64,000 nt of DNA from Schlesneria sp. (lineage in GTDB: Bacteria; Planctomycetota; Planctomycetia; Planctomycetales; Planctomycetaceae). The notes beneath the pieces were generated by a model. The model saw only the letters and a program-made list of their open reading frames with translations. It was not told the DNA's origin and did no database searches. Position 1 is the first letter of the stretch, and the number at the start of each line of letters is the position of its first letter. This document shows positions 44,556 to 53,774 of this stretch, in pieces. The translations under genes and the position numbers were made by a program. Location of the stretch: contig JAQGHU010000012.1 of NCBI GenBank assembly GCA_028291515.1, positions 1-64,000 of the forward strand, given 5' to 3'.

Positions 44556-45890
44556 ATGAAGCCTCATCACGTCCTGCTCAGCCTGATTTGTGCCGCCATC
44601 TGCCGGGCAGCCTACGCTGACGAGGCCGCGATGACCGCCAAGGTTCTGAAGCATACCTCGACCAATGGACAAGTTTGCTGTGCCGTGATTCTTAAGGCGA
44701 CCAACCTGCCTAAATCGGATCGTCGTGAGCACTTCATTTTGATTGATACCTCGGCCAGCCAGGTGGGCGAGCACCGCCAGCAGGCATTGGCCGTATTAGC
44801 ATCACTGTTGAAATCACTACCTGACGGGGATCGCGTGCGATTGTTTGCGGTCGACCTGCGGGCCGAACCACTCGACCAGGGCTTGAACGAGGCCCACAGT
44901 TCTGCGGTGGCCGACAGTATTGAAACGTTGAAGTTCCGCGTCCCCTTGGGGGCCACCAATATGGAAGGGGTGCTGCGAGCGGCGATGGAAGCCGCCACCG
45001 ATCAGCCGGCGGATATCGTCTATATCGGCGATGGAATGAGCACCGCCGACTTGATCGAGCTTCCCGAACTGCGGGCGCTGACATCGGAACTGCGAAAGCG
45101 ACAGATTCCAGTGCATAGCTTTGGAGTCGGCCCGCAGAAGAACATGCATTTGCTCGGCGTGCTGGCTCTGCAGACGGGGGGGGTGGTCGCGGTCGATTCC
45201 CAGCGGATGATTGCTGATGACAAAGCTGCGAAATCTGCGAAAACAAAATCGGGCAAGCTGGCCAATGATATTAGTCGAATCAATCGCAGCGCCGAGGAAC
45301 GAGCGACCGAGCAGGGAAAGTCTCTGGCGACCGCCATCGCTGCGCCAATCTTTTTTCCCAAAGAACTTCGAACGTCCCCGGAAGGGATGGCATTATTGCC
45401 AGACGAAGCCCTACCCCTGCGGATGGATCGCGAAACGATCTACCTGCTGCGCGGCGAGTTGCCTGACAATGCTCGGCTGATCTTTACAGGTAGTGACGGC
45501 ACGACGTTGGAATGCAAACTGCCCGTCGCCACCGAGCAACCCGGAGCCACATTCCTGCCGGTCATGACCGGTCAACTGGAAACGACTCGAGGGCTAACAA
45601 ACCCGCTCGCAGGAATGATTCTTTTCAACATCGCTCAAAGCGATTTCTCAGACAACATCACCGCGATGGCGCAACGCGGGATCGAGTTGTTGCAATTGGG
45701 AGACATCGAGCAGGCGACCAAAGTTTCGGACATGGTGAACGAAGCCGAGCCGAATAATGAAACGGCCAAGATCCTGAAGAAAACGCTGGAGCACCTGAAA
45801 GCGAATCCCCCGGCCACGCCCGCCGCAACGAATCCTAAAAAGGGAGTAATCGACGTGAAGCCGATCACTCCCTCGAAGAAACCCAAATAG
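44556..45890 (+). CDS. Exported VWA-domain protein
   Basis: 444 residues with a signal peptide ending at AAYADE. A von Willebrand A domain covers ~55-240: the MIDAS DTSAS at about 69-73, the Thr of GATNMEG, and the Asp in YIGDGMS. After it come a hinge, a beta-rich part (~270-360) and a helical tail with Pro/Lys-rich end (TPAATNPKKGVIDVKP). VWA proteins of this type bind partners in a Mg2+-dependent way. It is likely to act in the periplasm or at the outer membrane. Its last codons lie in a hairpin (45842-45872). Neighbours give no clue: it is divergent from the LRR gene and convergent with the cytochrome c synthase gene. Confidence 0.85.
   Translation: MKPHHVLLSLICAAICRAAYADEAAMTAKVLKHTSTNGQVCCAVILKATNLPKSDRREHFILIDTSASQVGEHRQQALAVLASLLKSLPDGDRVRLFAVDLRAEPLDQGLNEAHSSAVADSIETLKFRVPLGATNMEGVLRAAMEAATDQPADIVYIGDGMSTADLIELPELRALTSELRKRQIPVHSFGVGPQKNMHLLGVLALQTGGVVAVDSQRMIADDKAAKSAKTKSGKLANDISRINRSAEERATEQGKSLATAIAAPIFFPKELRTSPEGMALLPDEALPLRMDRETIYLLRGELPDNARLIFTGSDGTTLECKLPVATEQPGATFLPVMTGQLETTRGLTNPLAGMILFNIAQSDFSDNITAMAQRGIELLQLGDIEQATKVSDMVNEAEPNNETAKILKKTLEHLKANPPATPAATNPKKGVIDVKPITPSKKPK
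45842..45872. terminator. Hairpin overlapping the end of the VWA gene
   Basis: GGGAGTAATCG and CGATCACTCCC pair over 11 bp with a single mismatch and a 9-base loop, 18 bases before the VWA stop. It sits 38-68 bp downstream of the end of the minus-strand synthase gene, so it may serve as that gene's terminator (no strong T-run). Weak support. Confidence 0.3.
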
Positions 45891-45909
45891 CTGACCCAAC
45901 GAGCCACCG

Positions 45910-48900
45910 TCAGACAGCGGCATTTCGTCGCGAGCTGAACCACAAGCGTTTCGGGATCATCCCGATGCCGATCAGGACCAATTGGCTGGCAACGAACGCA
46001 CCTAACCGGAGCACCGTCCCGGCAGTGAAGCCGTACGAGTGCAAGCCAGCTCCCAATTCGTTGACGCCCCACCATGACCAACTGACGAAGATGTTGCCTC
46101 CGATTGCCAGGACAGCCATGCCTCGGTCCTTCACCATGCCACCCCAGCGGGCGTGCAGCACCAAGGCGTTCCATAGCACGATGATCAAGGCACCGTTTTC
46201 CTTCGGATCCCAGCCCCAGAAGCGGCCCCAGGAATCGTCGGCCCACAGGCCGCCCAAAACAGTTCCGACAAAGCTGAAGAAGATCGAGAAGCACAGAGTG
46301 CCATAAATCATGCGGCTGATGTCTTTGCCAATGGCGGGTGTCAATGACGGTGTTAATGCACCGCGTAGCACATAGACCACTCCCAGCAAGCCAGCCAGAT
46401 AGGTCGTCGCATACCCCAGCGTGATCGTAGTCACGTGAGTTGCCAACCAGAACTGCGTGTCGAGAACGGCGGTCAACACGGTGAAGGTGTCGCCACCCAA
46501 GGACAGTCCGTCAGCAATCAATAGCGTCGCATAGCCGGCGACCGAAGCGATCAGATTGCCGATTCCCAGGCGGAAGACGATTTCCAGGATGAGTCCCAGG
46601 ACAACGCAACCCCAGCCGATAAACACGGCACTGGAATACAAGTTCGTGACCGGAGGTCGGCCCGAAATATAGATGCGGGAGACGATGGCAAACGTGTGAA
46701 CGCACAGCGTCACCACCAACAACCAGAAGGCCATCTTATTGAAGCCGCGGCTCCAACCGAGCCAACCGCAGGCTCCAAGAACGAAGGCGACAAGATACAA
46801 CACATCGGCCTGGGTGAACGGCTTGAAGTGGTTGAAGAACGTTTCAAATCGAATTGCCTTCAAGTTCACGTCGGGCGGCGGGTTGCTGTTCAAGAGCTTC
46901 AAATAGTCATCAACAGCCTTGTTGAATTCAGGGGGCCCGACTTTCTTTTCGCCTTTTGGATCTTCGCTGTTCGAATAGTCGGACAGAATCGTATTCCAGG
47001 CCGTGACCACAGGGTTCGCTTCCTTCTTATCTCGAACACTGGTCAAAACGTTTTCCAGCCAGGCACCCGCAAAGGTCTTCCATTTGCCGTCCTTCTCGGC
47101 TGGCGGAACTGCGAAGATCGGTTGGCCTTCTTCGGATAACATCTTTTCGAATCGAATCGCGTTCTGGAACGACTGGATGACGTCTTCTGCCGTTTTCCCG
47201 CGGATTCGATGTTGCAGGCCGAAGGCAAATTTCAGGGTATCGAAAGTCGTCAGCTTCTCATCCAGCTCCAGAATCTTGCGTTGGAAGATGCTCAGCTGTC
47301 GTTTGTCCTTTTTATTGGCTTCGCGCGCTTGAATAACCTGCTTGCGAAATTCGCTTTCTTTCTCCCCGATTTCATTGCGAGAGTACCGCATCCCCTCTCT
47401 CTTTTTGACGCCAATGATGTCTTGGACTTCGAGATTTTCGATGCGGAACACGTGATAATCATCGGCCGCCTTCGTTTCGCCAATCACGTCCAACAGCCAG
47501 CGAGTGGCCGGGATCTTGATCTGATCTTTGCCCTCACCGACCTCGACCTTTGATCGCCCGGAGATCGTCAGCAGTGCGGAGTAGGCGGCGGTATCGATTG
47601 GCTTCACGCGGCCATCCTGAACCACCGGGATCTGTCCGAAGCGGTACAGATCGTAGTCCAGTTCCTTCTTTTTCGGCGGCATCGCGACGACGGCGATATA
47701 GGCAATCGCCATCGTGGCCATGACACTTGCTGCAATCGCAGGTCCATAGCCGGGCTTATCGCCGGCCAATGGCGCCTCGGCCTTTGCCGCTGGCTTCATC
47801 TTCAATTTTTCCGCCAGCTTCGACGTTGTAACGGATGGAGCGACCAAATCGCTCTTCATCAGGAAGCGAACGAGCATCGTCAGGAAGTGAACGGCCATTC
47901 CCAACGCGACCAGGGCACACGCCACGTAAGGCATCATCCAACCGGAGTTGGCCACGACCGACAAAGTTGTATGCTCGCCCGAGGAGGCCGATGCCGGGAA
48001 GTAACCGCTCTGATAGAACGTCTCGTCGGCGAAACGAAGCGGATTGTTCATCCAGATCGTTTTCTCTTCGTCAACGTTCCGGGACGGGTCACCGATGTGA
48101 ACCGTTGACGCATAGCTCTTCGGAGTCGAGGTGCCGAGGTAGTCTTTCTTGCTGACGTCCCCCAAGCGAAATTGATAAGGTTTGTAGTGCCGCTGCGGTC
48201 GCAAGGCCAGTTCGTAAGTTTTACCGTCGACATGAATCTGATCGGTCTCGTTGCTCATCGAGAGCAGCATTCCGACCAGGAAAGTCCCCAGCGGCTTGTT
48301 GGTGGCGCGATCGGTCAGGGCGACATAGGCCGCCGCCATATCCACTTTGCTATCAGCGTCAGTACCGGTCCCCTGTTTCTTTGGTTCCGCGAACCATTCC
48401 ACTCCTAAGCCGGTCGTAGCGGGATTGGAGTCCTTCGACGAGGCAGCACGCAAATTCGAGTTGGGGACGACATCTTTGACCTCGATCTTGAACGGTAGAT
48501 TTTTCAGATCCAGGCTGCAATCCCGGGTGATCATTGATCGTGGAATCGCTGTGACCTGTTCCTCTTTTGGATTCGATTTATCGATGACTGCCAACTCGAA
48601 TGTTCGAATATCGGAAACGAAGTTCGTCGTTTCGCCTTCTTCGAGTTGCATCTGTGTTTCGACCGCCGTCATCGCGACATGCAGTTCGTAGAACATCATC
48701 AGGCCGATGCCCGAATGCAACAGCACAATCCCTGATCGCTTCCCGAAGACGACCCAGCAGCCGAGCAATAGCGAGGCCGAAGCGAAACTCCCTTGGGTTA
48801 ACTGCCAAAGGATTCGCATGGAAGCGTCGCTGGGGCGATAGGCGGCGCCCCCGAAAATGATCAGGCCGGAAAGAGCCCCAAATTTCAACGAGAACCAAAC

Positions 48901-49617
48901 TAGCAGTCCGATACCAAACCATTGCGAGATCGTGCGTCGGCGACCTGCCGATTTGATGAAAGTAATTGCGGCCAGATAAGCCGCCCCAAGCGAAATGAAT
49001 AGTGTGAGACTCTGGTAGCCGATCCATAACGTCGAATACGGGATCGACGGCTTGGTCTGAAAGCCTTTCGAATTGCCTGCAGAACTGATGACGAGCCAGG
49101 TGATCGCGATACCCGCTGCCAAGGCCCCCAAGCCAGCCAGCAGTCGCGTTCCTTTTGCCTGGGCTTTGAACCGAACGGTGTGCGCGGCAACCAGGTTTGC
49201 GGCCAGACAGAGGCCAATCAGTTTCCCACCGGGAAACCAGAACCCGCCAGAGCTTTCGGCCAGGCTTTTCAGTCCCTGCATGGTCGAGATTCCCAGTCGA
49301 CCAAACATGCTGACTTCTTCCGGATTCGTCGGCATTTCCGGGACGAAGGACGGCGGAAAGAAGATGACGAACGGAACCCAGGCGAACCAGCAGCGGAAGT
49401 ACTGGCCGACGACTTCCCAGATGTCTTTGTCGACTTGAGCAAACGTTCCCGCCAGCACCAGAAAAATGGAGAGCGCGAACAACACCACCGTCAACCGCAA
49501 TGAGGCGATCGGATCGAGAAACCGTTTCACACCGTCCCAGAGAGAGAAACCATTCGGGTCGCGCTGTGGCGGAGGGGCGATCTCTTCATCGGTGTAGGAA
49601 CCCAGATCGATTGCCAT
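45910..49617 (-). CDS. Fused ResB-CcsA (CcsBA) system II cytochrome c synthase
   Basis: 1235 residues from the ATG at 49615-49617 (GAGG seven bases upstream); a TTG four codons earlier is less likely. The N-terminal ~620 residues are ResB/Ccs1-like: several membrane helices (LTVVLFALSIFLVLAGT; PFVIFFPPS) and a periplasmic domain. The C-terminal ~450 residues are CcsA-like: many helices and the heme-handling WWD-type motif WGRFWGWDPKENGAL (~1150), plus a His in VNELGAGLHSYGF. Between them is a long soluble insert (~700-930) with a coiled-coil stretch (KESEFRKQVIQAREANKKDK). CcsBA exports heme and attaches it to CxxCH motifs of apocytochromes outside the membrane. The planctomycete cytochromes at 9, 14 and 57 kb are likely clients. 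Confidence 0.92.
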   Translation of the reverse strand: MAIDLGSYTDEEIAPPPQRDPNGFSLWDGVKRFLDPIASLRLTVVLFALSIFLVLAGTFAQVDKDIWEVVGQYFRCWFAWVPFVIFFPPSFVPEMPTNPEEVSMFGRLGISTMQGLKSLAESSGGFWFPGGKLIGLCLAANLVAAHTVRFKAQAKGTRLLAGLGALAAGIAITWLVISSAGNSKGFQTKPSIPYSTLWIGYQSLTLFISLGAAYLAAITFIKSAGRRRTISQWFGIGLLVWFSLKFGALSGLIIFGGAAYRPSDASMRILWQLTQGSFASASLLLGCWVVFGKRSGIVLLHSGIGLMMFYELHVAMTAVETQMQLEEGETTNFVSDIRTFELAVIDKSNPKEEQVTAIPRSMITRDCSLDLKNLPFKIEVKDVVPNSNLRAASSKDSNPATTGLGVEWFAEPKKQGTGTDADSKVDMAAAYVALTDRATNKPLGTFLVGMLLSMSNETDQIHVDGKTYELALRPQRHYKPYQFRLGDVSKKDYLGTSTPKSYASTVHIGDPSRNVDEEKTIWMNNPLRFADETFYQSGYFPASASSGEHTTLSVVANSGWMMPYVACALVALGMAVHFLTMLVRFLMKSDLVAPSVTTSKLAEKLKMKPAAKAEAPLAGDKPGYGPAIAASVMATMAIAYIAVVAMPPKKKELDYDLYRFGQIPVVQDGRVKPIDTAAYSALLTISGRSKVEVGEGKDQIKIPATRWLLDVIGETKAADDYHVFRIENLEVQDIIGVKKREGMRYSRNEIGEKESEFRKQVIQAREANKKDKRQLSIFQRKILELDEKLTTFDTLKFAFGLQHRIRGKTAEDVIQSFQNAIRFEKMLSEEGQPIFAVPPAEKDGKWKTFAGAWLENVLTSVRDKKEANPVVTAWNTILSDYSNSEDPKGEKKVGPPEFNKAVDDYLKLLNSNPPPDVNLKAIRFETFFNHFKPFTQADVLYLVAFVLGACGWLGWSRGFNKMAFWLLVVTLCVHTFAIVSRIYISGRPPVTNLYSSAVFIGWGCVVLGLILEIVFRLGIGNLIASVAGYATLLIADGLSLGGDTFTVLTAVLDTQFWLATHVTTITLGYATTYLAGLLGVVYVLRGALTPSLTPAIGKDISRMIYGTLCFSIFFSFVGTVLGGLWADDSWGRFWGWDPKENGALIIVLWNALVLHARWGGMVKDRGMAVLAIGGNIFVSWSWWGVNELGAGLHSYGFTAGTVLRLGAFVASQLVLIGIGMIPKRLWFSSRRNAAV

Positions 49618-49692
49618 CGGTAGCCTCAAACTTTCTCAAGCTCCCAGGCGAGCTTGCATAACTTACTTGACCGCTGCTTCGTGCGAGAGGAG

Positions 49693-50754
49693 TCAGAACT
49701 TCAGCGATTTCGCGAAGGCATCAAATCTCGCCCGTTCCTTCTTCGCCAATTCGGCGTCACCCATCAGCTTAACAAATACGGACTGATCGCCATCAGGAAT
49801 CATCAGCCCCAGCATTGTCTGGCCATCGTTTTCTAAGGTCACCAGTTCGCCGGTGCGCGAGCCCACCGAGATTTTCTCCAGCGATTTCAGAATCTCGCCA
49901 TCGGGCATCGGCTTCAATCCCAATTGGCCTCGCCAACGGTTCACGTTGGCCACCTTTGATCCACCCGCTCGCGAGAGAGTAATGGCGACCTTCTGTTTTC
50001 CTTCGGTCACTTCGAATGCCGCAAGCGTAAACATCTTAGGTGGAGCTTCCCGCCATACCTTGGGCTTTTCGAATTTGATTTCAGCAGGTTCCTCTTGCGA
50101 TGATTCGGGAACTGGAGGAGCTTTACTGATCGCTGGCCCGGCCATGGGCGGCATCCCAGCTGGCATCGCGGCTTTGGGGCGAACCTTGCCGACAATATTG
50201 ATTAGCGTAATCGTCAATTCACCCTGCTTGATCGTTTCGGCGCGTGCCTTCAAATCGTCGGCTTCAATGAAGGGAAGATCGAGCTGGCTGCGCCAGCGGT
50301 TGATGTTGGCCAGAATCGCTTCTGTCAGATCACCACCAGCGGGCAAAGTCGTGACAGTCACTTCCAAGGGAGAATCCGGCGGCACGAGAGTGGCAAATCG
50401 CATCTCATTGCCTGGCTGCTCTTTCCACTTCGCAGGCAAAGTCCACTTAGGGGTACCGTCTTCTTGAAATTTGATCGACTTGAGCAGTTCTCGAAACTCG
50501 GGTTCGCGGTCGGCAACCAATTCGGGCGGGCCCTGCAATTTGAAGAACCAAAGGGCAGGCCCATTGGGCACGATTGCGGCCAGCATGCGAGCGGGGCCCG
50601 CTTTCCGCTGAGTCACAAGCGCCAGGTATTCAGGCGTCTGCAGCGACTCGTGCGAAGCGACTGTGTAAGTCGAGATCTCTTCGCGCTTGTCACATCCTGC
50701 CAACATGGCGGGCAGTAGGAGCAAGCCGGCTGAAATCAGTCGACGATAAGGCAT
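49693..50754 (-). CDS. Lipoprotein with two internal repeats, unknown function
   Basis: 353 residues from the ATG at 50752-50754, which places a lipobox LLLLPAMLAGC directly after a short N-terminus; GTG seven codons earlier is possible. Two related blocks are visible. Residues ~150-190 contain ILANINRWRSQLDLPFIE and ~290-330 contain VANVNRWRGQLGLKPMPD. Each is followed by a K-x-G-E-L-x-T strand, and each is preceded by a beta-rich part with FATLVPPDSP or FTLAAFEVTE. The protein thus looks like a tandem duplicate of one ~130-residue domain joined by a Pro/Ala-rich linker. No known function. The start is upstream of the synthase gene on the same strand (76-bp gap). Confidence 0.72.
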   Translation of the reverse strand: MPYRRLISAGLLLLPAMLAGCDKREEISTYTVASHESLQTPEYLALVTQRKAGPARMLAAIVPNGPALWFFKLQGPPELVADREPEFRELLKSIKFQEDGTPKWTLPAKWKEQPGNEMRFATLVPPDSPLEVTVTTLPAGGDLTEAILANINRWRSQLDLPFIEADDLKARAETIKQGELTITLINIVGKVRPKAAMPAGMPPMAGPAISKAPPVPESSQEEPAEIKFEKPKVWREAPPKMFTLAAFEVTEGKQKVAITLSRAGGSKVANVNRWRGQLGLKPMPDGEILKSLEKISVGSRTGELVTLENDGQTMLGLMIPDGDQSVFVKLMGDAELAKKERARFDAFAKSLKF

Positions 50755-50976
50755 TAAAACAAATGACGTTGGCACGAGCGCACGTGGCCTTCGTTGAATG
50801 ATGAGGTTGAAAATCCAGTTGGCGGGCGAAGTCGACGGCGGGAATACCGGCAGTTCCCAGAATTATAACCTCGCGTCGCACAGAAAGTACAACATCTGAA
50901 TTCGGTGATACGTCAGTTTGCTTCGATTTAGGAGCGCGAACCGGAGCAAGGTCCGCAATTGAAAGATGTTGGCCCT

Positions 50977-51699
50977 TTAAGCGAAGCGGACTTCAAACAA
51001 TTGATAGCGTCCAACCCGATGTACGGGCAGTGGTTGCAATTCCTCATCGAAGATTTGGCAGCTTAGCCCAAACTCAGGCATGAGCTTGCGAAACCGCTCC
51101 GCTTTGGCTCGTCCGCCGTCGGCAAACCAAGCCGTGCCGCCGGGGGCCAGCATCGTGCGAGTCAATTCCAGCAGCGGCTCGTGATTACGATCCTCGTACA
51201 GAAGGTCGCAGCCCCATAACCACGGGAACTGTCTTTCAGGCGGATTTCTCCAATCCAAAACCAGTCCAGAAGCTTGGGAGTAGCCAACGCGATGAGCGTT
51301 GAACAGAGCGAGATCGACGGCCTTCGACTCGTAGTCGCTGAACGTCACGTTGAGACCTTTGGCCAAGCCCGCCAACCCGACGAAGCCGATCCCGGCTCCC
51401 AATTCCAGCACTTCTGTTCCGGCGGGCCAATTTGACCGCAGCACTGTCGTTGCCATTTTCAAAGCGGCAGGCCACAGATACGCCCAATAGGGCATGTATT
51501 CATCGCGCTCAAATGCCGCATGCACCTCTTCATCGTCGAGAAACGCATCCGGCGTCGCAGGCAAAACCAGACGAAAGTGATGACCTTCGATCGTCCATTC
51601 TCGCTCAGCCCAACCTCCCGGGACATCAATCAGCCCCGCGGGAATTTCCTTCAGTTGTGGTGAGGGGGCGCGCATTTCGAGAGAATCAAGAGGTGGCAT
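50977..51699 (-). CDS. Class I SAM-dependent methyltransferase, lysine-methyltransferase-like
   Basis: 240 residues. The SAM-binding motif I VLELGAGIGFVGLAG is at ~96-110, motif II FSDYESKAVDLALFN with the acidic DY, and the post-I Asp in GCDLLYEDRN. Upstream of the domain is a EYMPYWAYLWPAA block that is typical of the Nnt1/METTL23/EEF2KMT-related methyltransferase-16 group. These usually modify Lys or N-terminal residues of proteins; the target is unknown. It is followed at 33 bp by the stop of the ComEA-like gene on the same strand, so the two may be co-transcribed. Confidence 0.85.
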   Translation of the reverse strand: MPPLDSLEMRAPSPQLKEIPAGLIDVPGGWAEREWTIEGHHFRLVLPATPDAFLDDEEVHAAFERDEYMPYWAYLWPAALKMATTVLRSNWPAGTEVLELGAGIGFVGLAGLAKGLNVTFSDYESKAVDLALFNAHRVGYSQASGLVLDWRNPPERQFPWLWGCDLLYEDRNHEPLLELTRTMLAPGGTAWFADGGRAKAERFRKLMPEFGLSCQIFDEELQPLPVHRVGRYQLFEVRFA

Positions 51700-51732
51700 T
51701 GAACGACAATCAAGAGGATTTACCCGGTGAAC

Positions 51733-52272
51733 TTATCGCTTCGGCTGGTCAGACTCAGACTCCGTCCCGCCGCGCAGAAACGGTCTGATTTTTTGCATCA
51801 AACGAGGGCCAATCCCCTTGACGCGACTCACATCATCGGGATTACGAAATAAGCCATGTGCTTCGCGGTCGGCCACAATCCGGCGACCAATGACCTCACC
51901 AATCCCATCCAACTGAGTCCACTCGACCCACGACGCGCTGTTGATATCCAGCGAGTAATAGTACTCGCGAGGTTGCTGGCTGCTCAATTCGACGGGGGCC
52001 ATTCCCCATCGCGACAACAGCACCCAGTGAATTCCCAGCAAGACCAGCAGCACAACGGACGCAAGCCAAACGATGATTTGATCGCTTCGCCGCACCCATA
52101 TTACCGTTGTGCTCGCAGGCGTCACCACAGGCACCGATCCATCAGGCGATGTTTGAGCGATCGGAACCGAGACAGAGTTCGAGTTGACCTGCGCGGGCGG
52201 GTTCTCCGTTGATTCAATCGGCGAGACCTCGCGACCTGCCGATTCAGTCGCAGTCCCACCGAGGTCTGACAT
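51733..52272 (-). CDS. ComEA-like helix-hairpin-helix protein
   Basis: 179 residues from the ATG at 52270-52272 (a start nine codons earlier is possible). A Ser/Thr/Pro-rich N-terminal stretch (~1-65) is followed by one membrane helix (~70-93, IIVWLASVVLLVLLGIHWVLL). Then comes a domain with INSASWVEWTQLDGIGEVIG and VKGIGPRLMQKIRPFL, two helix-hairpin-helix motifs. ComEA proteins bind double-stranded DNA outside the membrane during uptake. The membrane helix before the HhH pair fits the ComEA plan, but no other competence gene is in view, so DNA uptake is not proven. Confidence 0.8.
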   Translation of the reverse strand: MSDLGGTATESAGREVSPIESTENPPAQVNSNSVSVPIAQTSPDGSVPVVTPASTTVIWVRRSDQIIVWLASVVLLVLLGIHWVLLSRWGMAPVELSSQQPREYYYSLDINSASWVEWTQLDGIGEVIGRRIVADREAHGLFRNPDDVSRVKGIGPRLMQKIRPFLRGGTESESDQPKR

Positions 52273-52499
52273 GGAGATTCCAGAAGCGTCTAAGTGCAAA
52301 CTGCAAAGGATGATAAACGCTTAGATCCTATGCTTGTCTCACTCATTCAGCAACATCACGCGCCCACAGCAAGAGCCAGGAAGTTGCCGCAATCAGAATC
52401 GCCTGCCAAGATACCTCGTTCGCTGTCCCATTCGGTTTTCGCTCCGTAACATAGCAGGCTTTCAGGACGTTCCTGCGACGACACACGGATGGCCCGGTT

Positions 52500-53774
52500 A
52501 TGAAGTTCATTCATGCTGCTGATGTACACCTCGACAGTCCCATGCGAGGGCTGGAGGAATATGTCGGTGCCCCTGTCGAACGACTGCGGTTGGCAACACG
52601 CCGGGCGATGGATCATGTTGTCGAATTGTGCCTGACCGAGCACGTCGAATTCTTGCTGATCGCGGGCGATTTGTTCGATACGGCCTGTCGCGATTTCAAC
52701 TCGGCCCTCTCGGCCGCGGCGCAGCTGCAGCGATTGAACCGTGTCGGCATTCCGGTTTACCTCATCCTGGGAAACCATGATTCGCGCGACGAGATGGCGC
52801 GACAGGTTCCCTGGCCTGAAAATGTCACGCTGTTCGATCACAAGCGGCCTCATACGGTGATGCATCCTCGGCTGCCTGTCGCAATCCACGGGATGAGCTA
52901 TCCCAAACGCGAAGTTCTGGAGAACCTGGTCCCCGACTACCCCACTCCGTCCGTCGATTGTTTCAACATCGGGGTGCTGCATACGAATGCGGGCGGCAAC
53001 CCGAATCACGATTCCTATGCTCCGGCATCGATCAATGAACTTGTGACGAAGGGATATGACTACTGGGCGCTCGGGCATGTGCATGACTATCAGATCTTGC
53101 ACGAGCGGCCTTACATCGCTTACTCGGGAACAACCCAGGGCCGTCACGCCAAGGAACTGGGAGCCAAAGGTTGTTTGCTGGTCACTGTGGAAGATCGCGA
53201 AGTGACCGCGGTCGAGTTTCGCGAAACTGATGTGATGCGCTGGTATCGCGAAACGATCATGTTGCAGCCCGATGACGACGAAGCCGCCTTACTGGATCGA
53301 GCACGGCAGACATTGAGACAGATCACGCAAGCGGCAGACGGTCGTTTGGCCGCTGTGCGGTTGCAGTTCGAAGGACGCTGCCACGTCCACCAGCAACTCT
53401 CCCGAGACGCAACGCGGCAGCAAATCGTCGCCAATCTGCGGGGGTTGGCCGGTGACTTTGGTGACGATGTCTGGATCGAAAAGATCAAGTTTCGAACTCA
53501 ATCGCCTCTTAATCTGGATGCGATGCGTCTCCGCCAAGACTTGGTTGGTGACCTTCTACGTGATATCACCGCTATTGCTGAAGATCCCGCTCGGTTGGCA
53601 GCATTATCCGAAGAACTGCTGAAGCCTCTCATGGCACGTGCGGGTGCCGATCTGGCTCCTCGTGAGGACAATTCCGAAATCGTGATGCTCGACGATCCGC
53701 AACGACTGGTGGCCTGGTTGCGCGAAGCGGAAGAGTTACTTCTCAGTCATCTGGCCGAGGAGTCGACGCCGTGA
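52500..53774 (+). CDS. SbcD/Mre11-like metallophosphoesterase (YhaO type)
   Basis: 424 residues. Metal ligands of the calcineurin-like phosphoesterase fold are clear: D8 and H10 in ADVHLD, D57 in AGDLFD, GNHD at 91-94, and GHVHD near 195. The C-terminal ~170 residues are the cap/partner-binding part. Mre11/SbcD proteins are Mn-dependent nucleases acting on DNA ends with an SMC-like ATPase; the next gene, overlapping by four bases (GTGA), is exactly such an ATPase. YhaO-like proteins are shorter than SbcD of E. coli and pair with YhaN. Likely role: DNA end processing or repair. Confidence 0.92.
   Translation: MKFIHAADVHLDSPMRGLEEYVGAPVERLRLATRRAMDHVVELCLTEHVEFLLIAGDLFDTACRDFNSALSAAAQLQRLNRVGIPVYLILGNHDSRDEMARQVPWPENVTLFDHKRPHTVMHPRLPVAIHGMSYPKREVLENLVPDYPTPSVDCFNIGVLHTNAGGNPNHDSYAPASINELVTKGYDYWALGHVHDYQILHERPYIAYSGTTQGRHAKELGAKGCLLVTVEDREVTAVEFRETDVMRWYRETIMLQPDDDEAALLDRARQTLRQITQAADGRLAAVRLQFEGRCHVHQQLSRDATRQQIVANLRGLAGDFGDDVWIEKIKFRTQSPLNLDAMRLRQDLVGDLLRDITAIAEDPARLAALSEELLKPLMARAGADLAPREDNSEIVMLDDPQRLVAWLREAEELLLSHLAEESTP

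Noticed and set aside
44424-44774. Upstream extension of the LRR anchor frame
   Set aside because: It would run antisense into the VWA gene start and contains no signal-like sequence before the membrane helix.
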